A stretch of DNA of 64,000 bases. Origin: Aquamicrobium aerolatum DSM 21857 (lineage in GTDB: Bacteria > Pseudomonadota > Alphaproteobacteria > Rhizobiales > Rhizobiaceae). The stretch spans positions 62,001-126,000 of the forward strand of contig NZ_FORF01000009.1 in the NCBI RefSeq assembly GCF_900113935.1. The letters are read 5' to 3'. Positions 34,768 to 44,050 of this stretch are shown here, one piece after another. The notes beneath the pieces are model-generated. The model did no database searches. It was not told where the DNA came from and saw nothing but the letters and a program-made list of their open reading frames with translations. A program made the translations under genes and the position numbers. Numbering within the stretch: the first letter of the stretch is position 1; the number at the start of each line of letters is the position of its first letter.

Positions 34768-36663
34768 ATGACGATCGCTGAAAAGATTCCGCCGCAGCAG
34801 ACGCTCGACGGATACAGCTTCAACAAGGACCTCGCCCACGGGCCGTATTTCTTTGATGGCTGTGACACGCTGGTGAAATTGTTTCGCCAGCGTTGCGAGG
34901 AGCTTGGTGCGAAGGTGTCGCACCGCGAAAAGGATTACGGCATCTGGCTGTCCTATACGTGGACGGATTTTTACCAGCATGCGCGGCTGATCGGACTGGG
35001 GCTGATGTCGCTGGGCCTCCAGCGTGGGGAGGTGGTGTCGATCCTTTCCGAGGACAACAAGGAATGGATCTACACCGATCTTGGCGTCCAGAGCGTCGGC
35101 GGAATTTCTTCGGGGGTCTACACCACCGACTCCGCGTCGCAGCTTAAATATCTCGTCAACGATTCCGAAAGCCGCTTTCTTTTTGTCGAGAATGACGAGC
35201 AACTGGACAAATATCTGTCTATTCGCGACGAGATGCCCAGCCTTCTCAAGGTGATCGTCTACGATCGTGATGGACTGCACGACTTTTCCGACGACAAGGT
35301 TCTGTTCCTTGACGATCTCTATGCGGCAGGCCGTGAATTCCTGAAGGAAAACCCGACCCGTTTCGATGAGGAAATTGCTGCATCACGACCAGAGGATACG
35401 GCGATCCTCGTCTATACTTCGGGTACAACCGGCCCCCCCAAGGGGGCTGAGATCACGCATGGGAATATCATTGCGTCGGTGATCGGCTCGCTGCTGACCT
35501 TGCCGGTCAAGCCGGATGACGAGCAGGTCTGTTTCCTGCCTCTGTGTCACATCCTTGAGCGGCTGATTACCGTGTTCACGCCGATTGGCCTGAAGTCGAC
35601 CGTCAACTTCGCTGAAAGCCCGGAAACGGTGTTCGACAATGTGCAGGAGGTCTCACCGCACGTTTTCACTGCGGTCCCGCGCGTCTGGGAAAAGATCTAC
35701 AGCCGGATCATGATTATGGCCAGCGATGCGACTCCGCTGGGCAAGTGGGCGTTTGCACGTGCACAAAAGGCCGGTATGGCAAGGGTCAACGCGTTGGACG
35801 CCGGCAGGTCCGTGCCGCTTGGCACCCGCCTTTCCTATGCGTTCTGGGATTTTTTCCTGTTGTCGAACATGCGCCGGATGCTGGGCATGGACCGCCTGCG
35901 TCGTGGCACCACTGGGGCCGCGCCGATCTCCCCTGATCTGCTGCGCTGGTATCGATCAGTCGGCATTACCGTTCTGGAAGGGTACGGGATGACCGAAAGC
36001 TCAGGCGTTATCTCGGTTAACATGCTGACAGCGCAGAAAACCGGTACCGTCGGGCTGATCGTTCCGGGCGGGGAGGCGCGTATCGCTGCCGACGGTGAGA
36101 TCCAGTATCGCGGCCCGAACGTGTTCAAGGGCTACTGGCGAAAGCCGGACAAGACGGAGGAGACCTTCACCGCCGATGGCTGGCTGAAGACCGGCGATGT
36201 CGGCGGGCTCGACAATGAAGGCTTTCTCAGCATCACCGGTCGCGTCAAGGACATCATCATCACGGCGGGAGGCAAGAATATTACGCCGGCGGAGCTGGAA
36301 AACCGGCTCAAATTCTCGCCCTATATTGCCGACGCGGTGGTGATCGGCGACAAACGCAAATATCTGACCTGCCTTGTGATGATCGATCAGGAGAACGTTG
36401 AAAAATTTGCTCAGGACAAGAAGGTTCCGTTCAACAACTTTAAGTCTCTTTGTGCTGCCCAGGAGGTGAGAGATCTGATCGGCGGCGTGATCGAGGAAAC
36501 AAACAAGGAGTTTGCGCGGGTCGAGCAGATCAAGGATTTTCGATTGATCGACGTGCTGCTGACGGCTGAAGATGAGGAGCTGACAGCGACGATGAAGCTG
36601 AAACGCGGCTTTGTCGAAAAGAAGCATAAAGGTCTGATCGATGACATGTACGGCCGGGAATAG
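34768..36663 (+). CDS. Long-chain-type acyl-CoA synthetase (AMP-binding)
   Basis: A 631-residue AMP-dependent ligase forming acyl-CoA from a free acid, ATP and CoA. The P-loop TSGTTGPPKG is at about residue 217; GYGMTES, the TGDVG motif and the A10 region ELTATMKLKRG with the catalytic lysine are all present. I chose the ATG at 34768 because GGGAGGAGG stands 6 bases before it; an ATG 45 bases upstream has no good site. It lies between the Liv-type transporter and its binding protein, so its substrate is probably the imported acid. In the levulinate comparison it takes the place of LvaE. Confidence 0.92.
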   Translation: MTIAEKIPPQQTLDGYSFNKDLAHGPYFFDGCDTLVKLFRQRCEELGAKVSHREKDYGIWLSYTWTDFYQHARLIGLGLMSLGLQRGEVVSILSEDNKEWIYTDLGVQSVGGISSGVYTTDSASQLKYLVNDSESRFLFVENDEQLDKYLSIRDEMPSLLKVIVYDRDGLHDFSDDKVLFLDDLYAAGREFLKENPTRFDEEIAASRPEDTAILVYTSGTTGPPKGAEITHGNIIASVIGSLLTLPVKPDDEQVCFLPLCHILERLITVFTPIGLKSTVNFAESPETVFDNVQEVSPHVFTAVPRVWEKIYSRIMIMASDATPLGKWAFARAQKAGMARVNALDAGRSVPLGTRLSYAFWDFFLLSNMRRMLGMDRLRRGTTGAAPISPDLLRWYRSVGITVLEGYGMTESSGVISVNMLTAQKTGTVGLIVPGGEARIAADGEIQYRGPNVFKGYWRKPDKTEETFTADGWLKTGDVGGLDNEGFLSITGRVKDIIITAGGKNITPAELENRLKFSPYIADAVVIGDKRKYLTCLVMIDQENVEKFAQDKKVPFNNFKSLCAAQEVRDLIGGVIEETNKEFARVEQIKDFRLIDVLLTAEDEELTATMKLKRGFVEKKHKGLIDDMYGRE

Positions 36664-36710
36664 GATTGGCCGAACTGGAATAAAGAGAACAACAACACAG
36701 GAGGAGTGAC

Positions 36711-37883
36711 ATGAAGAATATAATTGCCAAGTCGATCGTTGCTTTGGGGCTTGCCGCCGGGATGGCAACGACGGCCCACGCCACGCAGGGCGTGTCTGAC
36801 ACGGAGATCGTCATCGGTTCCAACGGTGATCTGTCCGGTGTCTTCGCCGCGTTTAACGTCGGTGCGATCAAGGCGGCGCAGCAGATCTTCGACAAGGTCA
36901 ATGCTGACGGTGGCATTCATGGCCGCAAGATAAGGTTCGTGGTGGAGGACCATGGCTATCAGGTGCCGAAGGCGGTTCAGAACTTCAACAAGCTGGTCAA
37001 TTCAGACCGCGTTTTCGCGATGATCCTGAACCTGGGCACGCCACATAACATTGCCGGCTTCCCACTAATGGAGTCCAAGCAGGTGGCAAACGTTTCGCCA
37101 CTGACGGCTGCCCGCCAGATGCTCGAAGGTGACACCACCTACAAATATTCGGGCCTCGGCAGCTATTATGGTGAGACCAAGGAAGGCATCCGGATCCTCG
37201 CCAAGGAAAAGAACGCCACCAAAATTTGCGCCATGTACATCCCGTCTGACTTCGGCCTGGAAGTGCATGAAGCAGCCAAGGACGTCGCCGCTGAACTCGG
37301 CGTCGAATATGCCGACGAGACGACGCATCGTCCCGATGAACAGGAATTCGTCGGCTCGATCCAGAAGCTGCGTGCTTCCGGTTGTGAAATTGTCGCCATG
37401 GGCATCGCCGTGCGTCCGACGATCATTGCGGTTGGCACAGCAAAGCGTCTCGGTTGGAACGAAGCTGCCTTTATCGGCTCATCCGCAGGCTTCAACACGG
37501 CTATCGCCAAGGTGCCTGAGGGTGTGACCGAGGGATATTATGCGGCGGCCGGGTGGTCCGACTTTGAGAACCGTCTCGACAATGAAGCAGTCGCCGCCTG
37601 GGCGAAATCCTATCAGGAAGCCCATGGCGAGCCGGCAGGAACAGCTGGCCAGCTTGGTCAGGCTGCAGCCAATACGTTGGTGAAGGCATTTGAGGCAGCC
37701 GGCAAGGATCTGACTGCCGAGAGCTTCAAGACCGCGATGGAAGGCCTTTCATTCAACGACCCGATTCTCGATGTGGATATCGCGTATGGGGCCGATGATC
37801 ACCAGGGTGGCGGCACGATCGTCGTTTCTCAGATCAAGGATGGCAAGTGGGTTGAAATCGGTCGCGCAGAGCCGACTGAATAA
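36711..37883 (+). CDS. Liv-type ABC transporter periplasmic binding protein
   Basis: A 390-residue binding protein of the Peripla_BP_6 fold. The signal peptide (MKNIIAKSIVALGLAAG...) is probably cut after TTAHA. Motifs are IVIGSNGDLSG at the mature start, KIRFVVEDHGYQVPKAVQNF and SSAGFNTAI. GGAGGAG precedes the ATG. It is the last gene of the plus-strand operon (TetR to here) and is followed by a strong terminator. ABC receptors of this branch bind aliphatic or aromatic acids as well as amino acids. Confidence 0.92.
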   Translation: MKNIIAKSIVALGLAAGMATTAHATQGVSDTEIVIGSNGDLSGVFAAFNVGAIKAAQQIFDKVNADGGIHGRKIRFVVEDHGYQVPKAVQNFNKLVNSDRVFAMILNLGTPHNIAGFPLMESKQVANVSPLTAARQMLEGDTTYKYSGLGSYYGETKEGIRILAKEKNATKICAMYIPSDFGLEVHEAAKDVAAELGVEYADETTHRPDEQEFVGSIQKLRASGCEIVAMGIAVRPTIIAVGTAKRLGWNEAAFIGSSAGFNTAIAKVPEGVTEGYYAAAGWSDFENRLDNEAVAAWAKSYQEAHGEPAGTAGQLGQAAANTLVKAFEAAGKDLTAESFKTAMEGLSFNDPILDVDIAYGADDHQGGGTIVVSQIKDGKWVEIGRAEPTE

Positions 37884-37906
37884 TCTTTCTGCCTGAGCTG
37901 AAAGCG

Positions 37907-37945
37907 AATGCCGCGCAGTGAATACTGCGCGGCATTTCTTTTGTC
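37907..37945. terminator. Strong shared terminator
   Basis: A perfect 13-base-pair stem (37907-37919 with 37924-37936, loop GAAT) is followed by TCTTTT on the plus strand. It ends the long acyl-CoA operon and sits 3 bases from the stop of the convergent RND gene, so it may serve both. Confidence 0.88.
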
Positions 37946-37948
37946 AGC

Positions 37949-40900
37949 TTACTCCGCCGGCTGCACGCGCGTTGCGGAAACCTGGTTCACCTGTTCCAGT
38001 TCGCGATGAAGGCGCTTTTCTTCCTCGACCTTCGGAGTGACAAAACGACCGAGCAGCAGATAGGCAACTGGCGTCAGATACAGCGTTGAGATGGTCGATA
38101 GTCCGAGGCCTCCAACGATCACCCAGCCCAGCGCGATACGTGCTTCTGCACCCGCACCTGCAGCCGCGACCAGCGGAATGCCGCCAACGATGGTGCAGAG
38201 CATCGTCATGACGACAGGACGCAGGCGAATGTTCGAGGCTTCCTCAATGGCTTCGCGCAAGGGCAGGCCGCGATCGCGCAGCTGGTTCGCAAATTCGACG
38301 ATCAGAATACCGTTCTTCGCCATGATACCAACCAGAAGCACAAGGCCAATCTGGCTGTAGACATTGAGGCTCGTGCCGGTCAGGAGCAGCGCAAAGATGG
38401 CGCATGCAAGGCCAAGTGGCACCGTTGCCATGATGATCGCGGCGCTGACGAAGCTCTCGAACTGCGCGGCCAGAACCAGCAGAATGATGACGATTGCGAA
38501 GCCGAACACGTAGAGCATTCCGCTGGATGTCTCGCTGAGCGTTGCGGCTTCAGCAAGCGGGACAATACGGCTGCCCGCAGGCAGATGGGGGGCGGCGATC
38601 TCCTGTGCTGCCACGTAGGCAGTGCCGAGCGCGACGTCGGAGGCAAGGCTTGCGGTGATTGCAACGGACCGCATTTGCTGTTCGCGCGAAAGCGATGGCG
38701 CAACCGCCTGTTCCGTGAGCGATGCAATTGTCGACATCGGCACGAAGCGTCCATCCTGAGCCTTCAGAAAGACGTTCTCAAGGTCGGTCGGATCATTGAT
38801 CGGGTTGGTCGTCGACAGCAGCTTCACGTCATAGGAGCGGTCATCAATGTAGACCGAGCCGATTTCTCGCCCATCGAGCATGGCCTGAATCGTCTCGGCA
38901 AGCCCCGAAATATTGATTCCGAGATCCGATGCCCGTTCGCGGTCGATCTTGATGGACAATTGCGGCTGGGTGGTTTCCTGGGTCAGGCGTGGCTGAGAAA
39001 AACGCGGATCTTTCTCCAAGTCTGCCACGATCGACTGAGCGGCTGCCGTCAAATCCGCATAGTTGTTGCCGACCACAGCAAATTGCAAACCGCTGCCGGC
39101 ACCGCGAATACCCAGACTATTTGGCTGAAATGCAAACGCGCGAACGCCCGGCACGTCACGGACGCGGTTGGTGATCTCCTGGATGATCTGCTGCTGGGAG
39201 CGTTCACGCTCGCTCCATGGAGCCAGCGACATGACGATGAACCCTGAGTTCTGCGAGTTGCCCGAACCAGCAATTGCAAAGGTCGAGACAATCTCACCTG
39301 AATCTCGGAGAGGCTGTATCAATGTCTCCACTTCGCGCATCCGCTGGCTCAGATAGTCCAAGCTGACGCCTTGCGGTGCGGAGATGCGCAGGAATGCCGA
39401 TGCCCGGTCCTCCGACGGTGTCAGTTCGGACCGGATTGTGGGAAACAGCGTCACTGCGAGCCCGCTGAGCAGGACAGCGATCAGAACAACCACGAGTGGC
39501 GTGTTGAGTGCAGCGTGTAGCGTGCGGCGATAGAACCCCCCGAGGAAGCGTCCGATCGTGCCAAAAAAGCCCGTCCGGGTGGTTTCTTCGACGCTCCCAG
39601 TCAACACGCGTGAAGCAATCATCGGGCAAAGCGACAGCGCAACGATCCCAGACAGCACCACCGCCACAGCGAGTGTAAAGCCGAATTCGCGGAAAAGGCC
39701 ACCTGTCTGTCCGGGCAGAAACGAGAGCGGGACAAATACAGCAACCAGAGTCGCGGTTGTGGCGACAACGGCGAAGAACACTTCCTGCGTGCCGAGGACA
39801 GCCGCAGCGCGGGGGCCCATTCCCTCATTGCGCCGGCGAACGATATTTTCCAGCACGACAATCGCGTCGTCGACCACCAGACCTGCTGCAAGGACAAAGG
39901 CAAGCAGGGTCAGGATATTCATTGAGTAACCGGCCAGATAGATGGCTGCGACGGTGCCAATCAACGCAACGGGCAACGCAAGGCCCGGAATGATTGTCGC
40001 GCGCCAGTCGAGCAGGAAAAGGAAGATGATCACGAGCACCACAGTTGCCGAGATCGCGAGCGCGATTTCGACTTCATGGATTGCACCGTTGATGAAGACT
40101 GCCTCATCACCCGTAATGAAGATTTCGACGCCAGCAGGCAGCGTCGGCGCCAGCCGTTCGATCGCTGCGTGGACATCTTCGGAAATTTGAAGCGTATTCG
40201 ACTGAGCCTGACGAATAATGCCCATTCCGATGCCAGTCTTGCCGTTGGCACGAAGCTGCGACTCTCCAACATCGCCGCCGAGCGTAACCGAGGCGAAATC
40301 TCGCAGCCTCGTCGTGCCTTTCACGATGATGTTCTCGAACTCTGCCGGCGTGGTGACCGGCGCGGTGGCGCGGACGATCAGATCCTGGTCGTTACTGGTC
40401 AGAGAACCGGCAGGTGTATCGAATGCCATGGTGGCAAGGGCACTGCGAACATCCGCGACGGTGAGGCCAAGGCTGGCCAGTCGTGACTGGTCGATGTCGA
40501 CGCGGAAGATCTTGTCGCGCCCACCATAGATCTGCACTTCGGCGACGCCATCAATCGAAGCGAATGCATCGGCGATCTGATCTTCGACCAGCACGGTCAT
40601 GTCGTGAACGCTCATCGTGTCGGATGTGATGGCGAGCCGCACGATTGCTTGGGCGTCGGCGTCTGCCTTGACGACATTTGGCGGGTCGGCATCATCCGGC
40701 AAGCGGTTCTGAATGCGGCTGACCGCGTCGCGCATGTCGGAGGCAGCAGTGTCCAGATTGACGCCGTCATTGAACTCGACGGTCACGCGGCTTCTTCCAA
40801 AGGAAGATGAGGATGAGATTGATTTCACGCCGGAGACGCGGGCGATGGCACCTTCAATTACCGCAGTCAGTTCACGGTCGATTGACTCGGCGGAGGCACC

Positions 40901-41083
40901 CGGAAAACTTGTGCTCACCGTGATGACGGGGCGGTCGACATCCGGCAATTCGCGAATTTCGATGCCGAACAGGGCTGCAAGTCCTGCCACCACAATCAGC
41001 GTATTCAGGACGAAGGCGAGAACAGGTCTTCTGACGAAGAGTGCGGTGATGCCGTTTTCTGCACCGGTGGGTCGCTGGGTCAT
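37949..41083 (-). CDS. RND efflux transporter, AcrB/HAE1 type
   Basis: A 1044-residue inner-membrane proton antiporter with two RND repeats and large periplasmic loops. The proton-relay residues are visible: two Asp in TM4 (GLVVDDAIVVLENI) and Lys in TM10 (GIMAKNGILIVEF). The N-terminus (ALFVRRPVLAFVLNTLIV) is typical. It forms a tripartite pump with the adaptor encoded 20 bases upstream; no TolC-type channel gene is in the window. Exported compounds cannot be deduced. Confidence 0.95.
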   Translation of the reverse strand: MTQRPTGAENGITALFVRRPVLAFVLNTLIVVAGLAALFGIEIRELPDVDRPVITVSTSFPGASAESIDRELTAVIEGAIARVSGVKSISSSSSFGRSRVTVEFNDGVNLDTAASDMRDAVSRIQNRLPDDADPPNVVKADADAQAIVRLAITSDTMSVHDMTVLVEDQIADAFASIDGVAEVQIYGGRDKIFRVDIDQSRLASLGLTVADVRSALATMAFDTPAGSLTSNDQDLIVRATAPVTTPAEFENIIVKGTTRLRDFASVTLGGDVGESQLRANGKTGIGMGIIRQAQSNTLQISEDVHAAIERLAPTLPAGVEIFITGDEAVFINGAIHEVEIALAISATVVLVIIFLFLLDWRATIIPGLALPVALIGTVAAIYLAGYSMNILTLLAFVLAAGLVVDDAIVVLENIVRRRNEGMGPRAAAVLGTQEVFFAVVATTATLVAVFVPLSFLPGQTGGLFREFGFTLAVAVVLSGIVALSLCPMIASRVLTGSVEETTRTGFFGTIGRFLGGFYRRTLHAALNTPLVVVLIAVLLSGLAVTLFPTIRSELTPSEDRASAFLRISAPQGVSLDYLSQRMREVETLIQPLRDSGEIVSTFAIAGSGNSQNSGFIVMSLAPWSERERSQQQIIQEITNRVRDVPGVRAFAFQPNSLGIRGAGSGLQFAVVGNNYADLTAAAQSIVADLEKDPRFSQPRLTQETTQPQLSIKIDRERASDLGINISGLAETIQAMLDGREIGSVYIDDRSYDVKLLSTTNPINDPTDLENVFLKAQDGRFVPMSTIASLTEQAVAPSLSREQQMRSVAITASLASDVALGTAYVAAQEIAAPHLPAGSRIVPLAEAATLSETSSGMLYVFGFAIVIILLVLAAQFESFVSAAIIMATVPLGLACAIFALLLTGTSLNVYSQIGLVLLVGIMAKNGILIVEFANQLRDRGLPLREAIEEASNIRLRPVVMTMLCTIVGGIPLVAAAGAGAEARIALGWVIVGGLGLSTISTLYLTPVAYLLLGRFVTPKVEEEKRLHRELEQVNQVSATRVQPAE

Positions 41084-41103
41084 CGTCTCGTGTCTCTCCG
41101 GAC

Positions 41104-42279
41104 TCAGGAGCCGGTCGTCAGGGGCGTTGCGTCAGGGCCGCCGGAAAGACCCTGCACGATGCGAACTTCGCCACCCTCACGAACTGCATGCACGCCTTCC
41201 GTCACGACTGCTCCGGCGGTCCCGAAGTCTGCGGAAACGAGCACGCTGTCTGTGTTGCGCTGGATGATCCGCACAGGCGCCCGTCTTGCGATGCCGTCCT
41301 CGATCAACCAGACATAGGCGCCGTCGGTGCTCCATTGGATTGCGAGCGGGTCCACAGCTGGGTAGCTGTCGCCCGGAAACGCCATGGATACCTGGAAGGA
41401 CATGCCGGCCCGCAGGACATCGTTGCGGTTATCGAGCCGCGCCTGAACCCGCAGCGTGCGGCTCAGAGGGTCGATACGATTGTCGAGCGCACTGATCGTT
41501 CCGTCAAAGACTTCATTTGGTCTGGCTATGGAGACAGCACTCATCGCTTGTCCCACTTCCAGCATGGCCGCAAAACGCTCTGGCACCCAGAATTCGATCA
41601 CGATGCGGGAGCGGTCATCAATCGTTGCAACTTCGGTCTGTGTTGTCACCGTATTGCCGATTGATATGGGCAGGATGCCTACAACCCCATTGATCGGGGC
41701 CAGGATGGTTCGCCGCGAAAGCGCCAGCTCTGCATCGCGCAGCGCGAGCTGAGCGTTGCGAACTGCCAATTCAGCCTCTGTGACCTGAACCGCAGTGGCG
41801 GTACGGGAGTTGAGAAGCGCCTTGACGCGTTCGAGGCGTGCATTTGCGTCTTCCAGTGTGAGGCGCGCGCGGTCGACCGCAATTTGTTCGGCGTCGGAAT
41901 CGAGGGTGGCGATGGCATCGCCGGCCTTGATCCGGGCGCCCGGTTCCACCAGTATTTCCGTAAGCCGGCCAGCCGCGAACGGTGTCAGCGAAACGGAACT
42001 GACCGCACGGCTGGAGCCGATTGCCGACAGCCGGTCGTTGATCGTCTCGGTGACGATCGGTGTGGCGATGACAAGCGCAGGCTGGGAAGCAAAGCCGCCG
42101 CGAGGCGATTGCCGCTCTTCAGCGGGGAGCGCATTATCACGCTCGGGAAGCAAGGCGGCGAGCCGCTCCAGGCCGACGCGCTCGAGCGCCTGCGGAGCAC
42201 CCGGATAAAATATTGCCCATGCGGTTGCGGCCGCCACGAGGACAAGAGCTGACAGAGCGGATTGCTTCCAGAACGACAT
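41104..42279 (-). CDS. RND periplasmic adaptor (membrane fusion protein)
   Basis: A 391-residue adaptor with an N-terminal membrane anchor (SFWKQSALSALVLVAAATAW). A split lipoyl-like domain follows (GRLTEILVEPGARIKAGDAIATLDS and ILAPINGVVGI) around a coiled-coil hairpin, then beta-barrel and membrane-proximal domains. I chose the ATG at 42279 with GGAAG upstream; the frame is open for 34 more codons without homology. It is the first gene of a two-gene operon with the RND pump. Confidence 0.9.
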   Translation of the reverse strand: MSFWKQSALSALVLVAAATAWAIFYPGAPQALERVGLERLAALLPERDNALPAEERQSPRGGFASQPALVIATPIVTETINDRLSAIGSSRAVSSVSLTPFAAGRLTEILVEPGARIKAGDAIATLDSDAEQIAVDRARLTLEDANARLERVKALLNSRTATAVQVTEAELAVRNAQLALRDAELALSRRTILAPINGVVGILPISIGNTVTTQTEVATIDDRSRIVIEFWVPERFAAMLEVGQAMSAVSIARPNEVFDGTISALDNRIDPLSRTLRVQARLDNRNDVLRAGMSFQVSMAFPGDSYPAVDPLAIQWSTDGAYVWLIEDGIARRAPVRIIQRNTDSVLVSADFGTAGAVVTEGVHAVREGGEVRIVQGLSGGPDATPLTTGS

Positions 42280-42638
42280 ACGAACTTCCGATCCTATCGC
42301 AGGTGCGTCTAGCGAGTGATATCCATTCGAACAAAACTGCAACGACACTGCCGCCATCGCCTGTTGCGACGCGCCTTCCATGAAGCCTTATGCCCTGTCT
42401 CCAGGCGTAATGCATCAAAATGATCATTAAAAATCGGTAATTTGGCTGATCGAGCAGGCTCAGGAATGCTCGGCTTGCGATGCATCCTGCTCCGCAGAGG
42501 AAGCTCTGATATTTGCTTGGTAGCCTCTGTACAATTTCATATTGTTGTGGCCTGTGGAAGCTGTGCGATTGGCCTGTTGCAAGCAAACGTCATTCTCGCG
42601 CACCATGCACTGAACCAAATACGATACTGGGGAAGAGA
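42280..42638. other. Divergent control region, RND adaptor / glutamine-synthetase-like gene
   Basis: There is no credible gene in these 359 bases. An AT-rich patch contains the perfect 10-base palindrome AATGATCATT (42419-42428) between the divergent genes. No adjacent regulator gene exists for either side. Confidence 0.55.
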
Positions 42639-44009
42639 ATGGCAGGAATAGTTTCGGTCGACGCGTTGAAGAAGCTTGTATCGGCGGGTGACATCGACAC
42701 CGTGCTGACATGCGCAGTCGACATGCAGGGACGTCTGATCGGCAAGCGCTTTCTTGCCAAGTACTTTGTCGAATCGGCCTATGAAGAAACCCATGGCTGC
42801 AACTATTTGCTGGCCAACGACATCGATATGGAACCCGTGCCCGGTTACAAGGCGGCGAGCTGGACCAAGGGCTACGGCGATTTCGTGATGAAAACGGATC
42901 TCAACACGATCCGTGTCATTCCCTGGCTAGAAAAGACCGCGCTGGTCTTGTGCGATTTGCAGGACCATCACACGCATGAAGACCTGCCACATTCGCCGCG
43001 CGGCATCCTCAAGAAGCAGGTAGCGCGGCTGACCGAGCGCGGCTATCGCGCCTATTTCGCCTCGGAACTTGAATTCTTTCTGCTCGAGGAAACGTATGAA
43101 AGCGCGCGCAGCAAGCGCTGGCAGAAACTCGATACGGCCTCGCCCTATATCGAAGACTATCTGATCGGCCTGACCAGCAAGGAAGAAGGCATCATGCGCC
43201 GGCTGCGCAACGAGATGGAAGCGGCTGGCATTCCGATTGAAAACTCCAAGGGCGAATGGGGGCCGGGGCAGCAGGAAATCAACGTGCGCTATGCCGAGGC
43301 GCTCGACATGGCCGACCGCCATGTGATCCTGAAGAATGGTGCGAAGGAAATCGCCCATCTGGAAGGCAAGGCCATCACGTTCATGGCAAAGTATAATTAC
43401 GACCTCGCCGGAAGCTCGAGCCACGTGCACAATTCGCTCTGGAGCGCGGACGGCAAGACGCCGTTGTTCTATGACAAAGACGCCGAATACACGATGAGCC
43501 CGCTGATGCGGTCGTGGGTGGCCGGACAGCTGAAATATGCGGCCGACTACACCTGGTTCCTCTGCCCCTATATCAACTCTTACAAGCGGTTTCAGGCAGG
43601 CACCTTTGCACCGACCAAGTCGGTATGGAGCCGCGACAACCGCACCGCCGGCTTCCGCCTGTGCGGCGAGGGCACCAAGGGTATCCGCACCGAATGCCGC
43701 ATCGGTGGCGCGGACCTCAACCCCTACCTCGCCTTTGCGGCGTTGATCGCAGCGGGTCTCAAGGGGCTCGACGAAAAGCTTGAGCTGCCCGCGCCATTCG
43801 AGGGCGATGCCTATGCCATGGCGGAACTGCCTGATGTGCCGAAGACGCTGCGCGACGCGATCGTGACGCTGGAGCAATCGGCGATGCTGAAGGAAGCGTT
43901 CGGCGAGGAGGTGGTCGAACACTATCTTCACACTGCGCGCTGGGAGCAAATGGAATACGACCGCCGCATCACCGACTGGGAACTGCACCGCGGGTTTGAG
44001 CGATACTAA
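42639..44009 (+). CDS. Glutamine synthetase-family gamma-glutamyl ligase
   Basis: A 456-residue enzyme of the glutamine synthetase superfamily. Active-site motifs are present: ELEFFLLEE (metal), GPGQQEIN, GSSSHVHNSLW (the GSGMH-equivalent) and NRTAGFRLCGEG. It lacks the canonical adenylylation loop, and its order relative to GlnA is that of GS-like ligases (GlnT, PuuA, IpuC, GlnA4 group) that join glutamate to an amine. The ATG at 42639 follows GGGGAAG. It leads an operon with an aldehyde dehydrogenase and an iron alcohol dehydrogenase, which suggests gamma-glutamylation of an amino alcohol before oxidation. Confidence 0.85.
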   Translation: MAGIVSVDALKKLVSAGDIDTVLTCAVDMQGRLIGKRFLAKYFVESAYEETHGCNYLLANDIDMEPVPGYKAASWTKGYGDFVMKTDLNTIRVIPWLEKTALVLCDLQDHHTHEDLPHSPRGILKKQVARLTERGYRAYFASELEFFLLEETYESARSKRWQKLDTASPYIEDYLIGLTSKEEGIMRRLRNEMEAAGIPIENSKGEWGPGQQEINVRYAEALDMADRHVILKNGAKEIAHLEGKAITFMAKYNYDLAGSSSHVHNSLWSADGKTPLFYDKDAEYTMSPLMRSWVAGQLKYAADYTWFLCPYINSYKRFQAGTFAPTKSVWSRDNRTAGFRLCGEGTKGIRTECRIGGADLNPYLAFAALIAAGLKGLDEKLELPAPFEGDAYAMAELPDVPKTLRDAIVTLEQSAMLKEAFGEEVVEHYLHTARWEQMEYDRRITDWELHRGFERY

Positions 44010-44050
44010 CGGACGCACCACAACGAAGAATGACTACCGGAGAATCCTGA

